This document shows, piece after piece, positions 1 through 12,325 of a DNA stretch of 64,000 nucleotides. The notes under the pieces were generated by a model. The model was given only the letters and a program-made list of their open reading frames with translations. It was not told the origin of the DNA and made no database searches. The stretch comes from Elephas maximus indicus (taxonomy: Eukaryota > Chordata > Mammalia > Proboscidea > Elephantidae), in contig NC_064843.1 in assembly GCF_024166365.1 (NCBI RefSeq), positions 53,448,032-53,512,031 on the forward strand. Direction: 5' to 3'. The position numbers were made by a program, and so were the translations under genes. Within the stretch, counting starts at the first letter, position 1; every line of letters starts with the position of its first letter.

Positions 1-396
1 AATACCACCAAGTAGGTGGCTTTAAAGAACAGAAATTTATTTTCTCCACAGTTCTGGAAGTTAAAAGTCCAAATTCAAGGCGTTAGCAGGACTGTGTTCC
101 ATCAACTCTAGAGGAAGGTCCTTCCACATCTCCACCCCGGTGTTCCTTGGCTTTCCTTGGCTTGTAGTTGTATCTTCACATGGTGTCTGTTTTCCCGCTG
201 TGTGTGACCCTGACTCCGTGTCTGTCCTCCTCTTAAAAGGCATCAGGCATATAGGGTTAGGACCTACCCTACTTCTGTGTGACTCAGCTGATAATCTTCA
301 AAGAAAGACCCTATTTCTCCAAACAAGGTCACTTTCATAGGTACAGGGTTAGGATTTCAACAAGTTTTTTTGAGGGACACAGTTCAATTTATAACA
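1..396 (-). mobile_element. MLT1/MaLR-like LTR, cut by window edge
   Basis: Antisense LTR of the mammalian-apparent type: the polyadenylation region (rc of AGAAATTTATTTTCTCCACA) is at the left and the U3 start with GAACTGTGTCCCTC lies near 370-390. The remainder continues left of base 1. No coding content. Confidence 0.6.
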
Positions 397-1594
397 GTAG
401 GTATTTTGAATTGAATTAAGTGAAAAATGTACCCTTTAAAAGACCTAAATTACAATTAATAACCAAAGTTTTATAAGAGAAATATAAATTGCTATTCTTG
501 CTGTCTTCAGTTTGGAAATTCATTGTTTGAAATGAGGATACACTTGGTAGCTTTTTGATTGTTCTAATTTTGGTTTTGTTTTTGACACAGAGGAAAAGAA
601 AATACCTATATAGTAGATTTTCGGGAAAAAAACCTTTTAGGTTAATTTTCAGAATGTGAAGGGAGAGGAGAAGAAAACCTGGATATTAAAGTACAAGCTA
701 ATGACTAAGAAGTAGATAAATTCCAGGATGCCTATGCTTCCAAAAGGACGCATGTTTATATGCATTACCTTGCTTGTTCCTGCACTGACTGTTTTCTGGG
801 AATATATGAGGAACTGTTACAAAGTTAATGCAGAGGAAAGGGGCTGAGGAACTAGGTGTGTCTGTGTCTGTCAGTCTATTCCAGTGGCTGCCAGAGGTGC
901 AGGGGAGGGCAGAAACTAGAGGGAAACTTGTACGTCTCATTTTTTTTTTAATCTTTCTGTAAATTTTGAATTTTCTTCCCAAGAATAAGCATTACTTTTG
1001 TTTATTTAAGGAAACAGGGTTTATCTGGATGCTGGGTGGGGTTGGGGAGGGAGTAGATTACTCTGGGCTATCTCAAAAAGCTCTATTAGTTTAAGAGAAT
1101 AAAGGAAAGAAAAATAACTAATTGGGAACGCTTATTTAATGTGAGTGACAGTAGTAGTAAAATTATTTTTTAGTTAATATCTGCTTAAATTACACTGTCA
1201 AGCTTTAATTGTTTGGAGCCCTCAGGAAATTTATTTTTCTGAATAGCTGTGTTTTTCAAATGATTATGATTTCATCCTTTTAAGAACAAAACTTAAAATC
1301 TTATTAAAAATCTTTCCAAAATATATTACATTCCTCCCGCAATCTTAGTGTATGGAACATAACCTTTTTTTTTTTTTAACCACCTTAGTTACTATCAAAA
1401 ACTCAGATTGTACTGCATTGCTTGTTCCTGCACTGTCTGGCCCCAGGAATGATGTGCTTTGGTTTTGTGTCTCTTTTCAAACGCTTTTCCTTGCTGTCAA
1501 TTGTCGATTTCAACAGCTTGATAAATCAACCCTTACGATTTCTCCCTTCTGATTTGCTGTAAGATTGGAATTCAGATTGAAAGAACTATACGGT
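397..1594. other. Unassigned AT-rich intergenic sequence
   Basis: No exon, tRNA or clear repeat recognised. Contains short homopolymer runs (T9 near 940, T13 near 1365). Short open frames look like chance. Confidence 0.5.
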
Positions 1595-1756
1595 GGAGCC
1601 CTGGTGGCGCAGTGGTCAAGAGCTTGGCTGCTAACCAAAAAGGTTAGCAGTTTGAATCCACCAGCTGCTCCTTGGAAACTGTATGGGGCAGTTCTGCTCT
1701 GTCTGTAGGGTCACCACGAGTCAGAATTGACTCAACGGCAACAGGTTTGGTTTTGG
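1595..1756 (+). mobile_element. AfroSINE (short form)
   Basis: Begins GGAGCCCTGGTGGCGCAGTGG (tRNA-like A box), has the B-box-like GTTTGAATCCACC, then jumps to CTTGGAAACTGTATGGGGC and the RTE-like tail GAGTCAGAATTGACTCAACG. The central block of about 45 bp is absent. Confidence 0.93.
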
Positions 1757-1972
1757 CTTTAGTGTATATGTAAAGTAGCAAAAAGGAACTAGGTTCTGGG
1801 TGAAAGTGTGACTTAGAGAAATGCATGAGCTTTATTAGTTCCTTTACAAATTCTCACTGTTTTGTTCTGCTCTTTTTGAGTCATCAGTCTAATGGGGCTT
1901 TAGTCTGTGGACTCTGACACTTGTTGGCTGCTGGAAGATGGGATTATTTCCTGGTTCTTAGCAGTGTTCTAG

Positions 1973-2331
1973 TGTTACAGATTGAATGTGCTCCTAAGAA
2001 TATCTGTTGAAGTCCTGGCCACTGTACCTGTGGATGTGATCCTGTTTGGAAATAGGGGTTTTCTTTTGTTACGTTAATGAGATTATACCGGAGTAGGATC
2101 CTAAACCTAATCACTCTGAGTTACCAAAAGGGCAGAATAGACAGAGCAGAAAGACAGACACCAGAGCATGCCAGGGAATGCCCAGGAACTCTGGGGCCAC
2201 TGACAAGGGACCTGTTTTTAGAGTCACGCCCTGAGTTCAGACTTTCAGCCCCCTGAACTGTGAGAAAATACATTTCTGTTCTTTAGAGCCGCTTGTATTT
2301 TTTATCATGACAGTGCTAGGTAACTGAGACA
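1973..2331 (+). mobile_element. MLT1/MaLR-like solitary LTR
   Basis: Starts TGTTACAGATTGAATGTGCT, ends CTGAGACA; contains ACTGTGAGAAAATACATTTC near the 3' end, the usual MaLR polyadenylation region. A short stretch (1757-1972) before it is unassigned. Confidence 0.7.
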
Positions 2332-3099
2332 CCTGAGTTGTTGGCTAGGAGAATTCCAGGATGGCTGTGTATATGAAAATTCATACTTGTAAAACAAAGA
2401 TTGTTTGCTTTATAGAAAGGATTCTATAAGATTTGTTGAGACAAAAGATTCCTATATACATTGAGTATGTGATAGGATTGTAAAAAGTTACATGTACAAA
2501 AGTTATATAATTCATAAAATTTTATCTGTGAAGCAACTTTTATGTTATTTTTCTTTTTTAATACCATTTTCATCCACTAGGTGGAAATCGTTACTGTACA
2601 ACCTATGTTGAAGACATGTACAATTTTTATACTGATTATAACAGCCCTTAATAGGGATGGAATAAAAATATTTTACCCTGGGTTAGCTTCTCTCTGGGAA
2701 GGAAATAGATATTGATATTAATAGGTATTTGGAAAAAGAAAAATAGTTAATGCAGTGACTTTTATTTCTTCATAAGTTAGCATTGACCTCTCTTGCCTAA
2801 GAAGAAATGTTTTGAGTTTTTTATTTTGGGATTTCATTATTGTTAATAATGTGATGTTTATCTTCAGCAAACTTATCACAAGTTGACCTGCCTTTCCAGA
2901 ACTAGAATAGATACTTGCTATATCTTTAATTCTCTGCCTGGATATTTGACAGATACGTATCTTGCTGGTTTAGTAACACTGATTTGAGAGTAATAGATGA
3001 TGCATTGGGCACTGGTAAATTCTTAACAAATAAGGAAATAAATACCTTGCTATGTGTGGTTTGTTTTTTTTTTTTAATCTATGGTAGTTTTAAAATCTA
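2332..3099. other. Unassigned AT-rich sequence
   Basis: No recognisable gene or repeat; T-run at 3065-3076. Confidence 0.4.
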
Positions 3100-3548
3100 T
3101 CCAAAAATTATTTGATGTGTTTCTGTTCAAGAAGTGGTGCTTCATTCCCTTCCCTTTGAGTGTGGCCGAATTTAGTGACTTCCTTCCAAAAAACAGAATA
3201 TGGAAGTAACAGTGTCATTTCCAAGACTAAGTAATAAAACGCATTATGGCGTCCTCCTTGCTCTCTTGGATCACTCACTTTGGGGAAAGCCAGCTGCCAT
3301 GTCATGAGGACACTTAGTTCTGTGGAGAGGACCTAGAGGTGAGGAACTGCATATTGTCCAGCCCAGCCAAGCCTTAAATGACAGCAGTCCCAGCTGACAC
3401 CTTGACTGCATCCTCATGAGACACCCTGAACCAGACTCATCCAGCTAAGCTGCTCATAAATTCCTGACCCAAGAAACTGTGAGATAATAAATGTTCTTTA
3501 AGCCACTATGTTTGGGGGTAATTTGTTACACAGCAATCAATAACTGAT
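3100..3548 (+). mobile_element. Old MLT1-like LTR
   Basis: The 3' part AAACTGTGAGATAATAAATG, then AAGCCACTATGTTTGGGGGT and TTGTTACACAGCAATCAATAACTGATA are the conserved MLT1 3' end. The 5' part is degenerate. Confidence 0.65.
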
Positions 3549-5149
3549 ATACTGTATATGGGAAAAGTTGAATGCTCTGGGTAGGTTGAGTGGTTACTTC
3601 ATAAGCACAGAACATAGCCTCCTTATTTATATAAAGTTAGCATAAACTACCATATCACGTTTGTTCTCAGAGAAAATCAGACCTGAGATACTCTTGCCTT
3701 GAGGTTTGAGTCCTTGATGTCTCAAAATAGAACTAACATCCCAAGGTACAGTTAGTAGGCCTCAAATTTCATTTCCTAGGAACATCAGGATCAATTTTCC
3801 GGAACCCTGACAGGCTAGATCCAAAATGAAACCAGATAATTTGAGTAGAGTGTGCGAATTCAGTGAGCTAAACAACTGTGTATGGTTTCCTGGGTCAATT
3901 CTTCTCTGCCTTAGCTGTTGAGTCGCTGACAGCTCATTATCAGGGTGGAGTGTTGACACTGCAAACTGGCTGCCAGGCTGTGAAATGAGCACAGTGCTGT
4001 GGAAATAACTAAGGGCCTTTCAGAAAGCGTGAGTTTGTCTGTCTTGCTAGGCATTACTAAAGCCAAGCAAAGGTAAACTGCACTTCAAATTAGCAAATGG
4101 AAGCAAGCCAGCTCCCAAGTCCTCATAAAAAGAATATGCTTGTGTTCAGGATGCCCATTGCTAGTCCTGTCAGAGCCACCTCTAGGAGAATAAACCAAGG
4201 GCACTTACCAGGTCCACATGGTAGGAGCCTGTGCTTAGATTGTCAGCGGGGGATTTGGGAGAGGAAAGTTCCAAAGGAGGACATGGTAGTCTTTGCTACA
4301 ACAGACTGGAAATGGAGGAAAGGGAGTCAGGTGGGTTTTAGTCCTGAAGCTGCTTATTCCTAACACTCGGGCAAACTCCATCTATGACCTGAGGGTTGTC
4401 AACTAAAATTACAGGCTTAGCACTCAGGGATTCTTAAAGGAGGCGGTGGGCCTTCCTTCCAAATTCCTGAGGGGTGGAAAATGGCTGTGAGCCATGGACA
4501 GGATGATTTCAAGAGCTTTCAGCCAGACTCCCATCATCTGAGTCCCAAGATAAAGCAGACAGGATCGCTCTCCCCATCTAGACAATTTCTTGGACTCAAT
4601 GTTAAATTTGGGGGATTTGTTTTCCATTTAGAGTTAACCTTGATTTTACCTGGCGACAGGGTGTGAGAAGGCAAGCACAATGTGGTTTGCCTTGGGTTAC
4701 CTATCTTAAACGTGGGCCTCAAAGGAGGCTCCAGAACCCTTAAGATGGAGCAACTTTTTACATTTCCCATGGGTGATGACATTTTTTCATAATCGCCAAG
4801 CATTTAGCTTTGCTAAAAAAAAAAAAAAAAAAATTTTTTTTTTTTTTTTACTAAATGTCCCCAAATTTTGCAGAAAGTCACCGGCTATGTGTCCAGGTAA
4901 GAAGGTCTTGACTGCAAGTCACACCCGGAGAGAAAATGCAGAGGCTTCAGGTGGCGGCATGCTGGAGGATCAAGTGAAGGAATAAGATATGAACGTACTT
5001 CACCATCTCTAACCAAGTCAGGCTGTCAGGCTTGCTTCAAAAACCAGCTGAACATTCATTGTAAACAAAGGGAACTTCCTTTAACCTGTACAAAGGTGTC
5101 CTTGGTTGCTAAGGCCTTCCTTGGATTAAAGCTCCATGTATTACACTCT
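3549..5149. other. Unassigned sequence with an A19/T16 palindrome
   Basis: No exon recognised. Holds the uninterrupted A19 T16 run at 4815-4849, flanked by CATTTAG and CTAAATG arms (see findings). Confidence 0.5.
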
Positions 5150-5385
5150 TGCCAGGCAGTGTGCTAAGCCTTTGGTATGTACTATCATCTCATTCTCACA
5201 GCTACCTACAAGGAGTACTAATACTATTGCTCACATTTTTCAGATGAGGAAACAGGCTTAGCTTGTGACTTCTCCAAGGGTCAAGTAAATGGCTGAGCCA
5301 CTACTTGGCTTCAGTCTAGTGTGTGACAAAGCTAGCGTGTCTGGATCCAGAGTCTATGCTCTTAACCACTGCACTAGACTCCCTT
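5150..5385 (-). mobile_element. MIR, antisense
   Basis: CAGATGAGGAAACAGGCTTAG in the centre and TCTATGCTCTTAACCACTGC at the right end are the reverse of the MIR core and tRNA-like head. Confidence 0.75.
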
Positions 5386-6150
5386 GAGAAAGATCATAAA
5401 CCGTTTCGCTGGAGAGTAGATAACTATTGAATGTAGATTTTCCTGGAGCTATTAAGATTATTTAAGACACCTCTACAATGCTCAGCATCCTACCAGACCA
5501 TTTCTTTGTCTGTAAAAGAGGGACGATGACACAATATACTTCGGAGAAGGCAGTTGTATCAGAGTTAACAGCATAAAGTTGATCCTCATTGTTCACAAAT
5601 CTGTATTTACAAATTTGCCTGCTCTCTCAAATGTGTTTGTAACGCCAAAATCAGTACTCAGTGCTTTCACCGTCGTTGCTGGACACGGACATGCGCGGAG
5701 TGGCAAAAATTTGGAGTTGCCCACACACAGGGCTGGCTTGATATTTGCTTATTCAGTGTTTGGGGAACTGTAGAACATAGCTACCGTGAATCACAAGAAT
5801 TTAGTTAGAGCACTGCCTGGCACATAATAAGCAATGATGTGTTAGGTGTTATAGACAGAAGAGTTTTAGAGATGCTTTCAAGAATAAATTACTGTTGTAA
5901 TGCTAGCTTGCCATTTGTCCTACATAAAATTCCCTCGTGCTCATACAAGAAGATCAATTATTAAGCAGATCAGCTTAAAGTCAGTGCCTCCCCCCCCCCC
6001 CCCGCCTTTAAAAAAAAGAATACACAACCTTAGAAAGCTGTTTTGCCTCTATGGCAAAATACAAATCTCAAATAGAAGAAATTTGTTCTAATTTTTAGGC
6101 AAAGATTGAATGTTCATGTAGAGGCAGTTTACTTAGAAATTATTTTCTGA
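5386..6150. other. Unassigned sequence with poly-C tract
   Basis: Nothing gene-like. A run of about 14 C sits at 5990-6003, followed by a purine run. Confidence 0.4.
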
Positions 6151-6319
6151 TAGAGTCCTGATGGTGCACTGGTTAAGAGCTCAGCCGCTAACCAAAAGGT
6201 TGGCAGTTCGAATCCACCAGCCACTCCTTAGAAACACTGTGGGGCAGTTCTACTCTGTCCTATAGGGTCCCTATGAGCCAGAATCGACTCAATGGCCATG
6301 GGTTTGGATTTTTGTTTTT
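6151..6319 (+). mobile_element. AfroSINE (short form) with target-site duplication
   Basis: Head AGAGTCCTGATGGTGCACTGG, tail AATCGACTCAATGGCCATGGG and a T-rich end. Flanked by direct repeats TATTTTCTGa (6141-6150) and TATTTTCTGg (6320-6329). Confidence 0.93.
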
Positions 6320-6569
6320 TATTTTCTGGTTGATGAAATACAAGTTAGGATAACTCCTTTTGTACAAGCACACACTGAAAAAAATGTTTCTGTATCAAAA
6401 TATAGGCCAAAATGCTGGCTGAAATTGAGTGGCAAAAAGGTAAGAATTAAAATTCATAACCAAAAAATTATTCTTGCCATGCGTGGAAAGATTAAAAATA
6501 TTTTCCGCCATAGAACTGAATTTCTCACCTGAAAGGCTACCTTGGACTTACTCAATTTTCGAGCTATAA

Positions 6570-6700
6570 GACATCAGAGCAGTCTTGTTTTGCATTTGAG
6601 GAAAATGAGCTCCACAGAAAGGGACTGGCTTGTCTGAGGTCACCAGCTAGTCATGGAAATAGGCCTGCAATGTAGGTTTCCCAGTCTTGTCCAGCGACCT
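6570..6700 (-). mobile_element. MIR fragment, antisense
   Basis: TTTGAGGAAAATGAGCTCCAC, CTTGTCTGAGGTCACCAGC and following bases are the antisense MIR core. Sequence around it (6330-6830) is unassigned. Confidence 0.55.
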
Positions 6701-6830
6701 ATGGCCGGCTTGACACTATTCATGCAGCCCTGACAGTCCAGCTGCTGCACCTACCCTTCTCAGAAGAAAGGCTTGGGAGGTGAGGCAAGTGAACATTGTC
6801 AAGGTGCCTGGGGTCTGCCCATTATGAAGC

Positions 6831-6980
6831 CAAAACCAAACCCGCTGCCGTTGAGGCAATTCCTACCCATAGCGACACTGTAGGATAGAGTTGCCCCATA
6901 GGGTTTCCAAGGAGCGTCTAGTGAATTCGAGCCACCGACTTTTTGGTTTGCAGCGAAGCTCTGAACTACAAATCCCTTTG
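6831..6980 (-). mobile_element. AfroSINE, antisense, first of a pair
   Basis: Antisense tail CCGCTGCCGTTGAGGCAATTC, then GGGTTTCCAAGGAGCGTC and the reversed head; the 5' head is eroded near AGCTCTGAACTAC. Confidence 0.85.
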
Positions 6981-7005
6981 ATACTGAGCTCTTTGCAAAG
7001 CCCAG

Positions 7006-7169
7006 GAAAAAAACCCCATTGCTCTCAAGTCAATTCCAACTCAGAAGTGACCCTATAGGACAGAGTAGAACTACCCCATACAGTTTCCAAGAAGTGCCTG
7101 GTAGATTTGAACTGCTGACCGTTTGGTTAGCAGCTATAGCTCTTAACCACTACACCACCAGGGTTTCCT
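7006..7169 (-). mobile_element. AfroSINE (short form), antisense, with TSD
   Basis: Complete antisense copy from CCCCATTGCTCTCAAGTC to CACCACCAGGGTTTCCT. Flanked by GCAAAGCCCAG (6995-7005) and GCAAAACCCAG (7170-7180). Confidence 0.93.
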
Positions 7170-7194
7170 GCAAAACCCAGAGTCACGTTAAATT

Positions 7195-7245
7195 TGGTCA
7201 CTATGAGTCAGAATCGACTTGACGACAATGAGTTTGTTTTAGTTT
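7195..7245 (+). mobile_element. AfroSINE 3' tail fragment
   Basis: GGTCACTATGAGTCAGAATCG then ACTTGACGACAATGAG is the sense AfroSINE/RTE tail without head or body. Confidence 0.75.
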
Positions 7246-7367
7246 ATAGACCTGAACCTAAGCTGTGCATTCACAACATTTAAAAACAAACAAACAAAAG
7301 AACTGTCTGGATTCCCAGAAATTGTGATTTAATGTGGCATCAAGAATTTTAAAAGGCTTTCCTGAGG

Positions 7368-9957
7368 AGAATTTTTTTTTATTGCACTCTAGATGAAGTT
7401 TTACAGAGCAATTTCACTTCTCATTCAACAATTAATACACATTGTTTTGTGATAATTGGTTACCGACGCCATGACACGTCAACACTCTCCCTTTCTCTAC
7501 ACTGGGTTCCCCATTACCAGCTTTCCTGTCCCCTCCTGCCTTCTCGTCCTTGCCCCTGAACTGATGTGCCCATTTAGTCTCGTTTTGTTTTATGTGCCTC
7601 TCTAATCTTTGGCTAAAGAGTGAACCTCAGGAGTGACTTCATTACTGAGTTATAAGGATGCCTGGAGGGCCATACTCTCAGGGTTTCTGTAGTCTATGTC
7701 AAACTAATAAGTTTGGTCCTTTTTTTGTTGAGTTAGAATTTTGTTCTAGATTTTTCTCTAGCTCTGTCCAGGACCCTCTATTGTGATCCCTATCAGAGTA
7801 GTCAGTGGTAGCCAGGCAGCATCTAGTTGTGCTGGACTCAGTCTGGTGGAGGCTGTGGTAGTTGTGGTCCATTAGTCCTTTGGACTAATCTTTCCACTGT
7901 GTCTTTGGTTTACTTCATTCTCCCTTGCTCCAGATGGGGCGAGACCAGTGGAGTATCTTAGATGGCCACTCACAAGCTTTTAAGACCCCAGGTGCTACCC
8001 ATGGAAGTAGGATGTAAAACATTTCCTATGAACTGTGTTATACTAATTGAGCTAGATGTTCCAAGAGACCATGGTCCCCAGCCCTCAGCCCAGTAATTCG
8101 GTCCCTCTGTAACCTGACATTTCATGGTCTGCTCCTTGGCTAGGAAGACACATACAGTAGATGAAAGCGAACGAGGCTGCTTTATTAAGTTGCCCAAGTA
8201 AAGGAGCACACCAGGTCTTGGGTCACCAAGGTGTCTCCCAGAACAATAGCCCAAGGGTTTTATATGGATAAAGTAAATTGGGTCTGGGGTCCCCAGGAAC
8301 ACCCCAGGGTGGGGCCAACTTGTTGATTGGTTTGAGAGGGTGTTCTTGGGGCGATCTGATCTCAGCCTGTTCAGTCTGAAGGGGGGGCGGGCCACAAACA
8401 TGGCGTTTTGCCCATATCCGGGGCATAGACGGGGGTGTGTTTTTCGGCTTCTGACATCAATAAGTCGTTTGAGTGGCAAGGTCATCAGTACTGCGTAGTT
8501 CAGGCGGGCCTGAGCTGGTCCAAGACGGTTTTAGCTGGACCGACGACCCCAGTCTCTTGTTTTCTTTAACCCAGTTGGAACCGAAAGTATACCTAAATAA
8601 GGAGATATTCTAAAAGCGGAGGTTAGTTCCTGTTTTGCCTAATAAGGGGATAGCTTACAGGCTGGGAGTTAACTATGTTACTGAAGATGGCAGGCTCAGC
8701 CCCTTGGCAGGACCCTTTGTTTATTCAACGTGGCTGCTGCACTGCCGGTCTCATATCCGGAGTTTGGATGTGTCTGTGAAGCTTCCGTGACCTTTCCTTG
8801 GTTAAGTTGTGCTGACTTCCTCATCATTGTGTACTTTCTTACCCTTCACCAAAGTTACCACTTATCTAGTTAGTGTTTTTCCTTCTCCATTCTTCCTCTC
8901 CCTAGTAACCATAAAAGATTGTAAACCTTTTCATGAGTTTTTATAATAGTGGTCTCCTACAGTATTTGTCCTTTTGTGATTGACTTATTTCACTCAGTAT
9001 ATTGCCCTCCAGATTCATCATTTGTTCTTCATTGTTGTGTAGTATTTCCTTGTGCGTATGTACCATAGTTTGTTTATCCGTTCATCTGTTGATGGACACT
9101 TAGGTTGTTTCCATCTTTTTGTTATTGTGAATAATACTGCAATGAACATGGGTGTGCATATGTCTATTCATGTGATGGCTCTTAGTCCTCTGGGATATAT
9201 TCCTAGGAGTGGCATTGCTGGATCATATGGTATTTCTATTTCTAGCTTTGAAAGGAAGCGTCATATCATTTCCAAGACTTGTATCATTTTACATCCCCAC
9301 AAGCAGTGCATAAGAGTTCCAGTCTCCGTGCAACCTCTCCAACATTTGTTATTTTGCTTTTTTTTTTTTTTAATTTGTGCCGTTAATTGTGGGGTGAGAT
9401 GGTATCTCATTGTGGTTTCGATTTGCATTTCTCTAATGGCTAGTCATCGCGAGCATTTCTTCATGTGTTTGTTAGCCACCTGAATGTCTTCTCTGGTGAA
9501 ATGTCTGTTCATATCCTTTGCCCATTTTTTAATTGGATTGTCTTTTTGTTTTAGAGGTGTTAGATTTTCCTAGAGTAGAACTTTGTCAGATTTGTCTGTA
9601 GGTTCTCTTTTTACTCTTTTGATGAGCATAGTATTTAATTTTTAGAAGATCCCAGTTATCTAGGTTATTTTCTGGTGTTTGTGTATTGCTACTTATGGCT
9701 TGTATCCTATTTATGCTGTGTATCAGGGCTGCTGCCATGTGTCATTGACCTTATTTTTTCTTCTATGGCCTTTATAGTTTTTGGTTTTATATTTAGGTCT
9801 TTGATCCATTTTGAATTAGTTTTTGTGTATAGTGTAAGGTATGGATCCTGTTTCATTTTTTTACAGATAGATGTCTAGTTGTGCCAGCATCATTTGTTAA
9901 AAAGACTGTCTTTTCCCCATTTGATGAACTTTGGGCCTTTCTTGAAGATCAGGTGAC
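7368..9957 (-). mobile_element. L1 LINE 3' part (3' UTR and ORF2 C-terminus), interrupted by an LTR
   Basis: Antisense L1: T-run plus ATTGCACTCTAGATGAAG at the left is the polyadenylated end. The 3' UTR runs to about 8107, and after the inserted LTR, sequence from 8754 to 9957 is the antisense ORF2 C-terminal region (for example TCATCTGTTGATGGACACTTA and GGTTGTTTCCATC). Truncated at its 5' end. Long plus-strand open frames inside are antisense shadows. Confidence 0.9.
8108..8753 (-). mobile_element. Solo LTR of an endogenous retrovirus inside L1
   Basis: Plus-strand ends TGTAACC and GGTCTCA make a TG...CA element of about 646 bp on the minus strand. On that strand a TATA box (CCATATAAAACC, 8256-8267) and an AATAAA (8181-8186) stand in U3-R-U5 order. 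It splits the L1 between GGTCCCTC and GGAGTTTGGATG. GC content exceeds the surrounding L1. No internal viral genes and no clear target-site duplication. The family is not identified. Confidence 0.75.
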
Positions 9958-11614
9958 CGTAAGTGGATGGAAGGAGAGAGAACTTTTATGTGAATCACAG
10001 ATGGATTCCATTTTACCCTCACTTCTGTTATAGTTGGGAATTTTAAAGGTCTTCTGCTATTGTGTTGGATTTAAAAAAAAGCGTTTTTGTGCATTTTGTG
10101 ATGGGTTTATGTTGGAGAGGGAGGATGTGTCATACTGGTTGGAAGTGAAGAAAGGTTGGTGTGGACAAGTTCCTCATTCAGTACCTTTTCAGCACCTACA
10201 TGTGTGGTACTGGACACATAGAGATGAGAAGGACCTACTCACTGCCCTCACAAAGCTCTCAGTCTGGCAGACTGGAGACCATGGTGAACTGACATTGTCC
10301 ATTTTTTTGCAACCAAAAGCACTTTGATTGAGGCACCTATGTGGAAGGCACTGTGCAAAGTATTACGTAGTGATCCTCAGCTAAATGAGGTGGTGTTCCT
10401 GCCTTCGTTCCAGTGGTGTGGGGTAAGACAGCCATTCGGCTCTAGTTCAAGGTAGAATATGAGAAATAACAAAAAAGGGTTTGGACCAAAGTGCCTTGGG
10501 AGTTCAGAGGAGAGAGTTACATGCCATCTGTGTGGGTGTGTGTGTGGGTGTGTGTGTGTGTTTTGGGTGGGGCTGGTGTGAGTATCAAGGAAGCATGGTT
10601 CATGTGTTCATTCATTCCACAAACTCACTGAGCACTAACTAAGTCCCAGTGTGCTGCCAGGTGTTGGGGTGTTATGATGAAGAATCCTTAGCCATCAAAG
10701 GGCCTCCAGTCAAGTGCAGTGGAACAAAAACAGATAATATAGTATTTCTCCAGTTCTAAGTGGTGCTGGTTATAACTTGTACCCTGATTTCAGAGATGTT
10801 AAAATTTGTAAAAAGCTATATTTTAGGATTAATGGAGTATGGGTAGTGTACTTACTATGGACTATGCCCTGTTCTATGTGCTTTACATTCATCAATTCAT
10901 ATAATTTATTTTAAAAAAGGCAATAGCACACAGTGACAAGGGGCTTGCACAGAAGCTCTTGGGAAATGTGAGGAAATGAATGAATGTATCCTAGAAGAAT
11001 AAACCCTCTGTCCTCCATCCTTACCCCATTTGGGGAAGAGATGCCTTCTCTAAGAACATAGATACTTACAAGTAGTAATATTAGAACTTTAGTGTAGCCA
11101 AGGAAATAGCCACTAAGAGATGAAAGGCTCAGTAATGGTCCCATTTTTGTTATTTCTAACAGGTCCAAAGAATTACGGTGCTAAAGGTATTGTTTGTGTA
11201 TGTAGTGGGGTGTCGGGAAAGGAGGAGGGATGCAAAGAACCAAAGAAAATGTTTCCCTTTTGTATTATTACTCAGAGTGCTAATTCCATTTTGAGGGGGT
11301 GGCATTGCAAATTGTGGGTGCTTAGGAAAACAGGATTTTTTATTGCATTAAGGGTTTGTTCTACTATTGAACGTAAAGATGCCACAATGAAAACTGAACT
11401 TAAAACAGAATTAAGTACCCTTTCCCTCACTAAGGCTGAATTACCAGAGATGGTGTAGTTCTTTCTTATCCTTTATTATTATTTTTTCTATGTTTTGATA
11501 TTTTAAACAATGCTTTAATTTAGACTGGCTTCTTCCTTTTAGTTCAAAAATCATGAGGTTGTATTTCTCAAGACATTTGAAAAGAAATACTGTTTTATTA
11601 TTCTCAAGCACACA
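9958..11614. other. Unassigned sequence with L2-like remnants
   Basis: 10160-10330 and 10595-10735 carry L2-like text (GAGCACTAACTAAGTCCCAG; CTGCCAGGTGTTGGGG). (TG)n lies at 10531-10563. The 112-codon plus frame at 11120-11458 has no family signature I recognise and no supporting context. Confidence 0.4.
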
Positions 11615-12325
11615 CTGAAACTAGAACATAGATTTTGCTAAGCGGAACCATAACTAGACCGATAAACCACATCATGATGAACGGAGAAAACATTGAAGTT
11701 ATCAAGGATTTCATTCTTCTCGGATCCACAATCAACACCCATGGAAGCTGCAGATGGGAAATCAAAAGACACATTGCATTGTGAAAATCTGCTGCAAAAG
11801 ACCTCTTTACAGTGTTAAAAAGCAAGGATGTCACCTTGAAGACTGAGGTGCACCTGACCCAAGCCGTGGTGTTTTCAGCTGCCTTGTATGCATGCTAAAG
11901 CTGGACAATGAATAAGGAAGACCAAAGAAGAATCGATGCCTTTAAATTGTGGTTTTGGCTAAGAATATTGAATATACCATGGACTGTCAGAAGAACGAAC
12001 AAATCTGTCTTGGAAGAAGTACAACCAGAATGCTTCTGAGAAGCAAGAATGGCAAGATGACATCTCACATACTTTGGACATGTTATTAGGAGGGATCAAT
12101 CCCTGGAGAAGGACATCAATGCTTGGTAAAGTAGAGGGTCAGTGAAAAAGAGGAAGACCCTCAACAAGATGGATTGACACTGTGTCTGCAACAATGGGCT
12201 CAAGCATAACAATGATTGTAAGGATGGCGCAGGACTGGGCAGTGTTTTGTTCTGTCATACATGGCGTCGCTATGAGTCGGAGCCGACTCAAAGCCACCTA
12301 ACAACAACAACAACAACAAGCGGAA
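11615..12325 (+). mobile_element. RTE (BovB-clade) LINE 3' end
   Basis: The translated plus strand reads NGENIEVIKDFILLGSTIN, KSAAKDLFTVLKSKDVTL, NIPWTVRRTNKSVLEEVQPE and LHLTYFGHV, the C-terminal part of RTE reverse transcriptase, with in-frame stops. It ends CGCTATGAGTCGGAGCCGACT and (CAA)n, the tail shared with AfroSINE. Upstream catalytic domains are missing. Confidence 0.9.

Noticed and set aside
7970-8485. 171-codon minus-strand open frame
   Set aside because: It runs across the border between L1 3' UTR and the inserted LTR, so it is a chance frame through two unrelated repeats.
9052-9483. 143-codon plus-strand open frame
   Set aside because: Antisense of L1 ORF2 C-terminal sequence on the minus strand.
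11120-11458. Possible exon or small protein (112 codons)
   Set aside because: No family match, no splice partner, no conserved composition; left as unassigned.
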